From Pseudomonadota bacterium (lineage in GTDB: Bacteria > Pseudomonadota > Gammaproteobacteria > Steroidobacterales > GCA-2729495), in contig CAUJHF010000017.1 in assembly GCA_963204745.1 (NCBI GenBank), positions 94,392 to 158,391 of the forward strand: 64,000 nucleotides of DNA, written 5' to 3'. The notes beneath the pieces are model-generated. The model was given only the letters and a program-made list of their open reading frames with translations. It was not told the DNA's origin and did not search any database. Both the position numbers and the translations under genes were made by a program. The first letter of the stretch is position 1. Each line of letters opens with the position of its first letter. Below, one piece after another: positions 30,071 to 38,958 of the stretch.

Positions 30071-32176
30071 ATGCAGTTGTCGCCAGCGGAGTTGCCGGAC
30101 TTGTCATACCCGAAAGCACGCCGTGTCGAACAGGTCGACATCTACCATGGAGTAGAGGTCGCCGATCCCTGGCGCTGGATGGAAAGTTCCGGCTCTGCTG
30201 AAGTTCAGGCCTGGGTGCTTGCGCAGAATGTGCTCACCGAGCGGTATGTCGCAGCACTTCCTGCCCGTGCGCACTTTGCGGCGCGCCTGCGTGCGCTGCT
30301 CGATCACGAGCGCATGGGTCTGCCGGATCGTGAGGGTGGCGTGTATGCCTGGACCTGGAATCCGGGTCAGGCCGAACAGGATGTGCTGCGCGTGGCGCGT
30401 GACCCCGCAGATGCCGGCACGGTCTTGATTGACCCGGCCAGCTTCAACGCGGATGGCACGGTGTCTCTAGGTGATTTCAAGCTGAGCCCGGACGGCAGCC
30501 TGGTGGCCTACAGCCTGTCGGACGGCGGCAGTGACTGGAAGACCTGGCGTGTGCGTGATACCGCTACCGGGCGTGATAGCGACGATGTGCTGGCCGGCAC
30601 CAAATTCACGCCGGTCAGCTGGTCACGGAACGGATCCGGTTTTTTCTACAGCCGTTACCCGCAGCACGCGGGGGATGATGGCGAACTGCATTACGATGAC
30701 AGCCAGCAGGTCGCCGTCTACTACCATCGTCTCGGTACCACGCAGGCAGCTGACCGGCAGGTCTATGCGATCAACGACCATCCCACACGCGATCCCTATC
30801 CCCAGGTCACCGCCGACGGAAGATTCCTGATCATCAGCGTTGAAGACGGGTATGTCACGAACGGTGTCTACTATCAGCGCCTTGATGATCCACACGTAAG
30901 CAGTGCGGTAATCCGGCTGCTCGATCGCTGGGATGGGCGCTATGACTTCCTCGGCGCCGAGGGGGAGGACTTCTATTTCCTGAGTACACGATCAGCACCA
31001 CTGGGCCGGATCATTGCCGTGCATCTGGGCGCGCCAGAGCCGGGCAACTGGCGCGAGGTGGTGCCTGAATCATCCGCAGCGATCGCTTCGGCGGCGCTGA
31101 TCGGCAAACGTCTCGTTATCGAGTATGTGCAGGACGCGCATGCCGAACTCCGACTGTACAAGCTGAACGGCGAGCCGGCCGCCGACGTGAAGTTGCCTGG
31201 GCAGGGCAGTGTGGCGGGTTTTCCCGGTACGCCGGATGATCCGGAGACGTTCTGGTCCTATACCGACTTCACGACACCGCGTGCGATCTGGCGGCTGAAT
31301 ACCGCAACGGGTGCAGTCACCGCCCTGCGTGCCAACCGGCAGGACATCGATCCAGGTCGCTTCACAACGCGGCAGGTGTTCTACACCAGTCGCGATGGCA
31401 CCCGCGTGCCCATGTCGATCGTATATCGCAAGGATCTGGTGCTGAATGGACAGCAGCCGACCGTGCTCTATGGCTACGGAGGTTTCAATGTCTCGCTGAT
31501 GCCGGCCTTTTCTGCGGCACGCATGGCCTGGATCGAAGCCGGCGGCATTTACGCACAGGCCAACCTGCGCGGCGGTGGCGAGTATGGCGAGGCCTGGCAC
31601 CTGGCTGGCACAAGGCTCAACAAGCAGAATGTTTTCGATGACTTCATCGCTGCGGCCGAGTGGCTGATCGACAACAGCGTGACGTCGCCCGCCCATCTGG
31701 CGATATGGGGCGGCAGCAATGGTGGCTCGCTGGTCGGTGCGGTACTTAACCAGCGGCCGGAGCTGTTTGCAGCAGCCGTGCCGGCCGTTGGTGTGCTCGA
31801 CATGCTGCGGTATCAGGCAGCCAGCCTGAATGCGCGCAAGTGGGGCAGCGACTTCGGCCTCAGCGATGACCCGGCCGAGTTTGCGGCACTGCGCGCCTGG
31901 TCGCCTTACCACAATATCCGCGAGGGGTACTGTTACCCGGCGGTGCTCATACAGGCCGACGCCAATGACGATCGCGTCGTCGCCTGGCACAGCTACAAAT
32001 ATGCAGCAGCGCTGCAGGCGGCCCAGTCAGGTGTGAATGGCTGCAGGCAGCCGGTACTGATTCGTATCGAAACGCGTGCGGGCCACGGGGCGGGGGCCTC
32101 GGTATCAAAGCTGGTGGATGAATATGCCGCGCAGTGGGCCTTTGTCGCTGCTGCCACGGGCCTCACTCTCCGATGA
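30071..32176 (+). CDS. prolyl oligopeptidase (S9A family)
   Basis: This 701-residue serine peptidase cleaves short peptides after proline. It has an N-terminal segment typical of the family (YPKARRVEQVDIYHGVEVADPWRWME), a seven-bladed propeller, and a C-terminal alpha/beta hydrolase domain. The nucleophile is Ser549 in GGSNGGS, with a following DANDDRV (Asp) and AGHGAGAS (His). The product lacks a clear signal peptide if it starts at 30071, which gives the family length of about 700 residues. Earlier in-frame TTG/GTG starts (from 29960) would add a hydrophobic stretch, so an exported form cannot be excluded. Confidence 0.9.
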   Translation: MQLSPAELPDLSYPKARRVEQVDIYHGVEVADPWRWMESSGSAEVQAWVLAQNVLTERYVAALPARAHFAARLRALLDHERMGLPDREGGVYAWTWNPGQAEQDVLRVARDPADAGTVLIDPASFNADGTVSLGDFKLSPDGSLVAYSLSDGGSDWKTWRVRDTATGRDSDDVLAGTKFTPVSWSRNGSGFFYSRYPQHAGDDGELHYDDSQQVAVYYHRLGTTQAADRQVYAINDHPTRDPYPQVTADGRFLIISVEDGYVTNGVYYQRLDDPHVSSAVIRLLDRWDGRYDFLGAEGEDFYFLSTRSAPLGRIIAVHLGAPEPGNWREVVPESSAAIASAALIGKRLVIEYVQDAHAELRLYKLNGEPAADVKLPGQGSVAGFPGTPDDPETFWSYTDFTTPRAIWRLNTATGAVTALRANRQDIDPGRFTTRQVFYTSRDGTRVPMSIVYRKDLVLNGQQPTVLYGYGGFNVSLMPAFSAARMAWIEAGGIYAQANLRGGGEYGEAWHLAGTRLNKQNVFDDFIAAAEWLIDNSVTSPAHLAIWGGSNGGSLVGAVLNQRPELFAAAVPAVGVLDMLRYQAASLNARKWGSDFGLSDDPAEFAALRAWSPYHNIREGYCYPAVLIQADANDDRVVAWHSYKYAAALQAAQSGVNGCRQPVLIRIETRAGHGAGASVSKLVDEYAAQWAFVAAATGLTLR

Positions 32177-32188
32177 GGCCCGTGGCAG
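32151..32188. terminator. long perfect hairpin at the prolyl oligopeptidase / BI-1 junction
   Basis: Two perfectly complementary 15-base arms (32151-32165 and 32174-32188) enclose an eight-base loop. The stop codon of the peptidase gene (32174-32176) lies in the right arm. There is no T-run on either side, so it is not a classical intrinsic terminator; it may act as a bidirectional barrier or mRNA end stabiliser between the two convergent genes. Confidence 0.6.
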
Positions 32189-32216
32189 AGCGGTCAGTCT
32201 GCGCGGTCAGGCATGC

Positions 32217-32912
32217 TCAGTCGCGATTACCACCGAGCAGCATCAGCAGGTTCAGGAAGATATTGTAGAGGCTGACATAGAGGCTGATGGTCGCCAGGAT
32301 GTAGTTCGTCTGTCCGCCGTGAATGATGGCGCTGGTCTCATAGAGGATGTAGCCGGCCATCAGCAGCACGATGCCCGCCGAGATCACCATCTGGAAGGCG
32401 GACAGATCGACAAACAGTCCAACGACGATCACGGCGAGCAGGCCGAACATGCCGACCGTGAGAAAGCCGCCCATGAAACTCATGTCGCGGCCGGTCTTCA
32501 GTACATACGCGCTCAGGCCGGCGAACAGCAGACCGGTGATGCCTAGACTCGTCATTATGAGTTCGCCACCGTTCGGCACCGACTTCACATACATGCTCAG
32601 GATCGGCCCAAGCGTCAGGCCCATGAAGCCAGTCAGCGCAAAGACCGCTGCGATGCCTGCCGCCGAGTTCCTCAGCTTGTAGGTAAGAAACAGCAGTCCA
32701 AAGTAGCCGACCAGCGTGACGATCGGGCCTAGATACGGCATGCCCATCGCCATGGCCAGTCCGGCCATCGCAGCGCTGAAAAGCAGTGTGGCTGAGAGCA
32801 GCAGATAGGTATTGCGCAGCACACGGTTGGTGGACAGCGCCGATTCCCGCACGCCGCCATATGACGGGGTGCCCTGGCCGGTCGGGACGGGACGCAATTG
32901 ACGGTCGTTCAT
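32217..32912 (-). CDS. Bax inhibitor-1 / YccA family membrane protein
   Basis: The 231-residue product has about seven membrane helices in the BI-1 pattern (LRNTYLLLSATLLFSAAMAGLAMA..., ending NIFLNLLMLLGGNRD). E. coli YccA of this family interacts with FtsH; others act as calcium-leak channels. The ATG at 32912 follows AGGA with good spacing, and is preferred to the in-frame GTG at 32924. It converges on the prolyl oligopeptidase gene. Confidence 0.9.
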   Translation of the reverse strand: MNDRQLRPVPTGQGTPSYGGVRESALSTNRVLRNTYLLLSATLLFSAAMAGLAMAMGMPYLGPIVTLVGYFGLLFLTYKLRNSAAGIAAVFALTGFMGLTLGPILSMYVKSVPNGGELIMTSLGITGLLFAGLSAYVLKTGRDMSFMGGFLTVGMFGLLAVIVVGLFVDLSAFQMVISAGIVLLMAGYILYETSAIIHGGQTNYILATISLYVSLYNIFLNLLMLLGGNRD

Positions 32913-33040
32913 GTATATCCTCACTGTGTCGATGTGATTGGGATCTATCCTACCTGACTAATCCCACTGATTCAGGCAAATCCGACGCAGAATGGTTCCC
33001 CGCAACTCACCCGGATAGCGGTTGCGTCGCACGGCGGCGC

Positions 33041-33069
33041 TTGAATGTCGTTCGCCGGGTGGTGACAAT
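33041..33069 (+). promoter_or_regulatory. tRNA-Ser promoter
   Basis: TTGAAT (33041-33046) and GACAAT (33064-33069) are 17 bases apart. Transcription would start near 33076, about eight bases before the mature tRNA. Confidence 0.6.
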
Positions 33070-33083
33070 CCCCGTCAGGCGCC

Positions 33084-33171
33084 GGAGAGGTGGCAGAGCG
33101 GTCGAATGCGGCGGTCTTGAAAACCGTTGAACCGCAAGGTTCCGGGGGTTCGAATCCCTCCCTCTCCGCCA
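33084..33171 (+). tRNA. tRNA-Ser (anticodon UGA)
   Basis: The 88-base gene folds as a class II tRNA. Acceptor arms GGAGAGG and CCTCTCC pair, followed by discriminator G and an encoded CCA. The anticodon loop CTTGAAA gives UGA (reads UCA/UCG-type serine codons), and a long variable arm precedes the GGTTCGAATCC T arm. E. coli has a different tRNA-Ser (serW) beside infA; here the tRNA lies elsewhere. Confidence 0.97.
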
Positions 33172-33218
33172 GGTGCTGTGCAATCGTCTCGTTCAACCTA
33201 TGGAGCCAGTACCAACTT

Positions 33219-33491
33219 ATGTCGATCTATCGTTTGAAGTGTATTGGGCTGGGTGCGGCACTCTGTTTGGCCCTCGCGGCCTGTTCGGTTCCGCATGTCA
33301 TGGGTTTTGGCAGCTACTATCAGGTTACTGATCCGTATTCGGGAAAGGTCTATTTCACGCGGCAGATTGACCGTGAAGGCCGCGGTGTCGTCGAGTTCCT
33401 GGACGATTCCTCCGAAACCTGGGTGAGTTTGCCCGAGGGCCAGGTAACAACCATTACCGAGGCTGAATATCAGGCTGGCCTGAAGCGCTGA
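33219..33491 (+). CDS. small lipoprotein of unknown function
   Basis: The 90-residue product has a signal peptide with lipobox LALAAC (Cys22 lipidated). The rest is a compact, possibly beta-rich domain ([55 protein letters not shown]). I do not recognise a family. The frame is open back through the tRNA-Ser gene, but MSIYRLK at 33219 starts the signal peptide. It is followed after 46 bases by the phosphatase-like gene and may share its message. Confidence 0.75.
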   Translation: MSIYRLKCIGLGAALCLALAACSVPHVMGFGSYYQVTDPYSGKVYFTRQIDREGRGVVEFLDDSSETWVSLPEGQVTTITEAEYQAGLKR

Positions 33492-33537
33492 GGCCGCTTT
33501 ACGGCACCTCTGGCAGTACCTGAACAGGGAGCGATTG

Positions 33538-34146
33538 ATGGATCCACGGCAACGTCGCAAGCGCCGGCGGCGGGCGGGGGCAGTATCAGCCTTTATGGTG
33601 TTTGCCCTCGGGCTGGCATTCTTTTTTGAATCGCAGGCGACCACGACAGTTATCTTTGTGCGTCATGCCGATACGCTGCCGGGTATGGGCGAGGATCAGG
33701 GCTTGAGTCCGGCAGGTGCGCTGCGGGCCGAAGAACTGGCCCGTGTGCTTGGAGATGCAGATGTCGTGCAGGGCGTCGACGCCATTTTCTCGCCAGCGCT
33801 GCGCGCCAATCAGGAGACGGTGGCGCCGCTGGCACGGCAGCTGAACCTGCCGGTGCTCGAGTACGATCTGGACAGCACCCGTGAGTTGCGCAAGCGGATT
33901 TTGCGCAAATACAAAGGCCAGGTTGTGCTCGTCGTTGCCGGGCCAGAACTCATTCCATCCATCATCCCCAAGTTACAGGGCAGCAAGAAAGTGCCGCCCA
34001 TGGCAGATGCCGAGTACGACAATATCTATATCGTCAGTATCCCGTGGTATGGCAAGGTGAAAACCCTGCGCATGCACTATGGTGCGCGGCCTGAAGCCGT
34101 AAACGGATTGGCGCCGAGTTCGCCTTCCGAAGTCAGCGGCGGATAG
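33538..34146 (+). CDS. membrane-anchored histidine-phosphatase-like protein, likely inactive
   Basis: The 202-residue product has a very basic N-terminus (PRQRRKRRRRAG), one membrane helix (about residues 14-30), and a phosphoglycerate-mutase-like domain. The first catalytic motif is present (VRH at 41-43, then LSPAGALRAEEL and Arg89 in SPALRANQET). The second His motif, usually VGHSNT, reads VAGPEL (residues 133-138), so the essential second histidine is replaced. AEYDNIYIV near the end is typical of the family. The ATG at 33538 follows AGGGAG. It overlaps trmH tail to tail by 70 bases. Confidence 0.8.
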   Translation: MDPRQRRKRRRRAGAVSAFMVFALGLAFFFESQATTTVIFVRHADTLPGMGEDQGLSPAGALRAEELARVLGDADVVQGVDAIFSPALRANQETVAPLARQLNLPVLEYDLDSTRELRKRILRKYKGQVVLVVAGPELIPSIIPKLQGSKKVPPMADAEYDNIYIVSIPWYGKVKTLRMHYGARPEAVNGLAPSSPSEVSGG

Positions 34147-34754
34147 GCCACCGACTTCTCCCGGCAGCGGGCTGCGATCCCCGGATAGCACCACTCAAAG
34201 AGCGTATCGGCATAGACGGCTGGTGGCAGCCGGCACTGGACATACATGCCCGCTGCTTCGCGTTGGCGGGCGGCCTCATACAGGAACAGCGCGGCAGCTA
34301 CCGAGACATTGAGAGAGGCGACAAGCCCGCGCATCGGCAGTATCGCGTGCAGATCGGCAAGCGCCGCGGCTTGTTCAGAAACACCGTATAGCTCTGCACC
34401 GAGCAACAGCGCCGTTGGCCGGGTGTAGTCCGGTAGTCGGTAGTCCATTGCATTATCTGAGAAATGAGCTGCAACTATCTGAAAACCATTGGTTTTAAGT
34501 TCAGAAGCGGCCTCGCTGATGGCTGCATGTCGCCGCACCTTTACCCAGGGCGCGGTACCGCCGGAGATACCGACCGCACGCCTGAAGGTAGCTGCGCCAC
34601 CGACGGCATGAATTTCGAATACGCCCACCGCGTCGCAGCTGCGCATCAGTGCTGCCACGTTGTGCGGCTTGTGTACGTTGTCGGCGAGCACGGTGAGATC
34701 CGGCTGCCGGCGGGCGAGTGCGGCGCTGAGCGTTGCGTAGCGTTCCGGGGTCAT
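34077..34754 (-). CDS. trmH: tRNA (guanosine-18-2'-O)-methyltransferase TrmH
   Basis: This 225-residue SPOUT enzyme methylates G18 in the tRNA D loop. The three SPOUT motifs are visible: NVHKPHNVAALMRSCDAVGV (motif 1 with its conserved N and R), LLLGAELYGVSEQA (motif 2) and LPMRGLVASLNVSVAAALFLYEA (motif 3, knot region). The C-terminal extension matches TrmH rather than RlmB. Its last 70 bases overlap the 3' end of the phosphatase-like gene on the other strand. Confidence 0.93.
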   Translation of the reverse strand: MTPERYATLSAALARRQPDLTVLADNVHKPHNVAALMRSCDAVGVFEIHAVGGAATFRRAVGISGGTAPWVKVRRHAAISEAASELKTNGFQIVAAHFSDNAMDYRLPDYTRPTALLLGAELYGVSEQAAALADLHAILPMRGLVASLNVSVAAALFLYEAARQREAAGMYVQCRLPPAVYADTLFEWCYPGIAARCREKSVAYPPLTSEGELGANPFTASGRAP

Positions 34755-34816
34755 GGCTATGCAGACCTTAACGGATCAGCGGCCGATGCGGGAGCGGTTC
34801 CTGCTTCGTGCCCGGT

Positions 34817-35839
34817 TCAGAGCCGGGTGATGACGGCGTCGGCAAAAGCCGCCGTACCCAGTTTCCCACCGAGATCGCGGGTCTTTTCTCCGGCCGCAAG
34901 TGCTGCGTCGTAGGCCTTGCGAATCCTCAGAGCGACCGGCCGTGCAGCTGGATCATGGGCCGAGTCGGCGACGTAATTCAGCATCATGACGGCCGACATC
35001 AGCAGCGCCAGCGGGTTGGCCTTGTCCATGCCGGCGATGTCCGGCGCCGAGCCGTGTACGGCTTCGAAGATGGCACCGTCGTCACCGATATTTGCGCCCG
35101 GCACCACGCCCAGACCGCCGACCAGCCCGGCACACAGATCGCTGACCACATCGCCGTAGAGATTCTCCATCAGCAGGACATGAAACTGGGTCGGGTCCTG
35201 CACGAGGCGCATGCAGCCGGCATCGATGATCACCGTTTCATAGGTGACGTCCGGGTACTCGCGTTCGTGGATCTGCTGCGCGCAGCGCAGAAACAGCCCG
35301 TCGGTGAGCTTCATGATGTTGGCCTTGTGGAACACCGTGACCTTCGGTCGCTGGCGTTCCATTGCATAGCGGAAGCCCCAGCGGGCAATTCGCGTGCAGC
35401 CGATATCAGTGGCTACCTTCATGCTCATCACCACGCCCGGCGTGACTTCGTTCTCGACGCCGCTGTAAAGGCCCTCGGTGTTCTCGCGAATGATGACGAG
35501 ATCCACATCCTTGAAACGCGTTTCAACACCCGGCAGGCTGCGCACCGGTCGCACGGCTGCATACAGATTGAAGGCCTTGCGCAGCTGTACATTCACGGAC
35601 TGAAAGCCACCGCCGATCGGCGTGGTACAGGGACCCTTCAGCGCAAGTTTTTGCTCGCGGATTGCGCCGAGCGTGGACTCCGGCAGCACGCTGCCTTCCT
35701 GTTCCAGCGAAACCACGCCCGCCTGGCGCTCCGTCCAGCGGAACTTCGCGCCCGCCGCATCAAGGATCTTCAGCGTGGCTGCCGTCACCTCGGGACCAAT
35801 GCCATCGCCGGGTATCAATACTGCGTCATGCGTTTTCAT
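34817..35839 (-). CDS. NAD-dependent isocitrate dehydrogenase
   Basis: This 340-residue beta-decarboxylating dehydrogenase makes 2-oxoglutarate from isocitrate. The isocitrate-binding Ser/Asn pair is present in GGGFQSVNVQLRK, with IRENTEGLYSG, YETVIIDAGCMRLVQDP and YGDVVSDLCAGL. The cofactor loop reads HGSAPDIAG: Asp where NADP enzymes have Lys-Tyr, so NAD is predicted. It resembles mitochondrial-type IDH3 rather than E. coli Icd. 3-Isopropylmalate dehydrogenase is disfavoured by ENTEG and SVN. The ATG at 35839 is preferred to an in-frame GTG at 35857. Confidence 0.88.
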   Translation of the reverse strand: MKTHDAVLIPGDGIGPEVTAATLKILDAAGAKFRWTERQAGVVSLEQEGSVLPESTLGAIREQKLALKGPCTTPIGGGFQSVNVQLRKAFNLYAAVRPVRSLPGVETRFKDVDLVIIRENTEGLYSGVENEVTPGVVMSMKVATDIGCTRIARWGFRYAMERQRPKVTVFHKANIMKLTDGLFLRCAQQIHEREYPDVTYETVIIDAGCMRLVQDPTQFHVLLMENLYGDVVSDLCAGLVGGLGVVPGANIGDDGAIFEAVHGSAPDIAGMDKANPLALLMSAVMMLNYVADSAHDPAARPVALRIRKAYDAALAAGEKTRDLGGKLGTAAFADAVITRL

Positions 35840-35923
35840 GGGCGTGAGTATAGCCACTGACCTGGACCGGGCCGATCGGTAATTTCCGCGGTTGCGCTAG
35901 AATGGCGCCCGCGAACTACCGAA

Positions 35924-35999
35924 GCCCCGGTAGCTCAGGGGATAGAGCGTCCGCCTCCTAAGCGGAAGGTCCCACGTTCGAATCGTGGTCGGGGCACCA
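35924..35999 (+). tRNA. tRNA-Arg (anticodon CCU)
   Basis: The 76-base gene has acceptor arm GCCCCGG/TCGGGGC (one G-U pair), D arm with AGCTCAGGGGATAGAGC, anticodon stem TCCGC/GCGGA with loop CTCCTAA (anticodon CCU, codon AGG), T arm GTTCGAATC and an encoded CCA. A TAGAAT element at 35898-35903 could be its -10, without a matching -35. Confidence 0.97.
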
Positions 36000-36022
36000 T
36001 AAAGGCAAGGGTCCACCCCGGT

Positions 36023-37302
<1,280 letters not shown>

Positions 37303-37354
37303 GCATGGAACGTATCGCATATCCTGCCTGCAGACCAAACCCGGGAGTACCGAC

Positions 37355-37756
37355 ATGCCGAAGTTCTCGCGAAGCCTTTTCCTGATAGCTGGCATCAGCC
37401 TGATGCTGGCTGCCATGCTCAGTGCTTATGGCTTCCACGGCCTGCCGGGAAAAGTTCCTGAGGCCAAACTTGCCTCGTGGGCCTGGGCCAACCAGTTCCA
37501 GTTCTTTCACTCCATGGGCCTCATCCTGATCGGTCTGCTCCTCGACAAGGCACCGGGCTCCTGGCTGTTGCGCATTGCCGCCGGACTTATGATGCTGGGG
37601 CTGGTGTTGTTCTCGGGCAGCATCTATGCCGAAATCCTCGGCGCGCCGCAGGCAATCGGCGAGGTCGCGCCGATGGGCGGGACATCGTTCATGCTGGCCT
37701 GGCTGCTGACCGGTGTCGCGGGCTTCCGGATCAGGACCCGGGTTATTCCCGCGTGA
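37355..37756 (+). CDS. DUF423 family membrane protein (YgdD-like)
   Basis: The 133-residue product has four predicted membrane helices and DUF423 marks: an early SLMLAAMLSAYGFHGL, then WANQFQFFHSMGLILIGLLL (the conserved YQ/FH region), GLVLFSGSIYAEILGAPQAIGEVAPMGGTSFMLAWLL. The function is unknown. It follows frmA by 52 bases and could be read from the same message. Confidence 0.85.
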   Translation: MPKFSRSLFLIAGISLMLAAMLSAYGFHGLPGKVPEAKLASWAWANQFQFFHSMGLILIGLLLDKAPGSWLLRIAAGLMMLGLVLFSGSIYAEILGAPQAIGEVAPMGGTSFMLAWLLTGVAGFRIRTRVIPA

Positions 37757-37826
37757 TTCTTCTGCTACCAGCACGATCCCGCAGAGTCCCGGAAGGGGCG
37801 GGCCAGGCGGTATCGCAATTTGCCGC

Positions 37827-38768
37827 TCAGGGCTGCTGACCGGGCGCCACCCGCACCGCAAACTCGGCCAGCTCCTGATTGAAGCGTACTGGCTGCTCGG
37901 CGAATGTCGCGTGTCCGGCATTCGCATAGAGTGAGAAGCGGGCATTTGGCAATTCTCCTGCCAGGCGGCGCATCTGCTCCGCTGTGACTACGCGATCCTG
38001 ATCTCCCACGATGATGAGCACGGGCAGCTGCAGGCGTGAACCGAGATCGGCGTTGTCCATGCTTCGCATGGCCATGGCTCTGCGGGCATAGGCTGGCAGC
38101 ATGAATGTGGCCGCATACATGATCCGCGTGATGTCCTCGGGCAGCGGTGCGGCAGACATTCTGGGCACGAACTGCTCGCCGAGTGCCAGCGCTGCAGCGA
38201 TAGTGGCGGGGTAGTCCTGAATCGCAGCGCGCATCGCTTTGCTTTTCTCGGGCAGTGTCGGATCGATTGCCGCCGACATGAGGCCACCGTGTGAGCCTGC
38301 CAGCACGATACCCGCGATGCCGTCTGTGCCGTACTCGCGAATGTAATCGACAATCCAGTAGCCGCCCGCTGACCAGCCGACCAGCAATGGCCGCTTGACT
38401 GCCTTCGCCGCAAGGACTGCGGCAATGTCATCGGCCCAGGGCCGGGCGCCGGCATAGGCCGCCTCACTCCAGGGCTTCCCTGAACAGCCGTGGCCCCGCA
38501 TGTCGAGCGCCAGTAGCCGGTAGTCGCGGGCGAGTTCCGAGTTGAACTGGCGGGTGAAGACTGCGTAGGTCTGGGAGTAACCGTGGATGAAGACCAGCGG
38601 GGGGCCGTGTGGATTACCGGTCTCGGCTACGCACAGCGGTACGCCATCGGGTGCCGCCACGAAGCTGACGTCGGGTTCGGCGGCAAGTGCTGTGCTGGCG
38701 ATGCCGAGCATCGCCAGCACAGCCAGTACTGTTTGCCGCCGAAATTGTGGCGAACGGTCATGCCGCAT
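37827..38768 (-). CDS. secreted alpha/beta-hydrolase
   Basis: The 313-residue product has a signal peptide (TVLAVLAMLGIASTALAAE) and an alpha/beta-hydrolase fold. It has LVFIHGYSQT (oxyanion), LLALDMRGHGCSGKP, nucleophile Ser133 in GWSAGG, VGDQDRVV (Asp) and AGHATFAEQP (His). The layout is like haloperoxidase/esterase-type hydrolases; the substrate cannot be told. The ATG at 38768 follows GGAGG five bases upstream, which rules out the longer upstream frame. Confidence 0.85.
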   Translation of the reverse strand: MRHDRSPQFRRQTVLAVLAMLGIASTALAAEPDVSFVAAPDGVPLCVAETGNPHGPPLVFIHGYSQTYAVFTRQFNSELARDYRLLALDMRGHGCSGKPWSEAAYAGARPWADDIAAVLAAKAVKRPLLVGWSAGGYWIVDYIREYGTDGIAGIVLAGSHGGLMSAAIDPTLPEKSKAMRAAIQDYPATIAAALALGEQFVPRMSAAPLPEDITRIMYAATFMLPAYARRAMAMRSMDNADLGSRLQLPVLIIVGDQDRVVTAEQMRRLAGELPNARFSLYANAGHATFAEQPVRFNQELAEFAVRVAPGQQP

Positions 38769-38958
38769 ATGGCCTCCGGAGCGGGTGATGCGTCGTTGCC
38801 AAAGCCGATAACGCACGAACTGGAGGTATGGTCTCATGCAAACCGTCCTGTACGCAGTCGTGTCAACTGATCTTGCTATAGTCCAGCCGGGGATGGCCAG
38901 CTCCGCGCATGGTTGCGGCCGTCTGGCAGTGGCTTGAAAGAGTGAACGGGGGAAGCCG

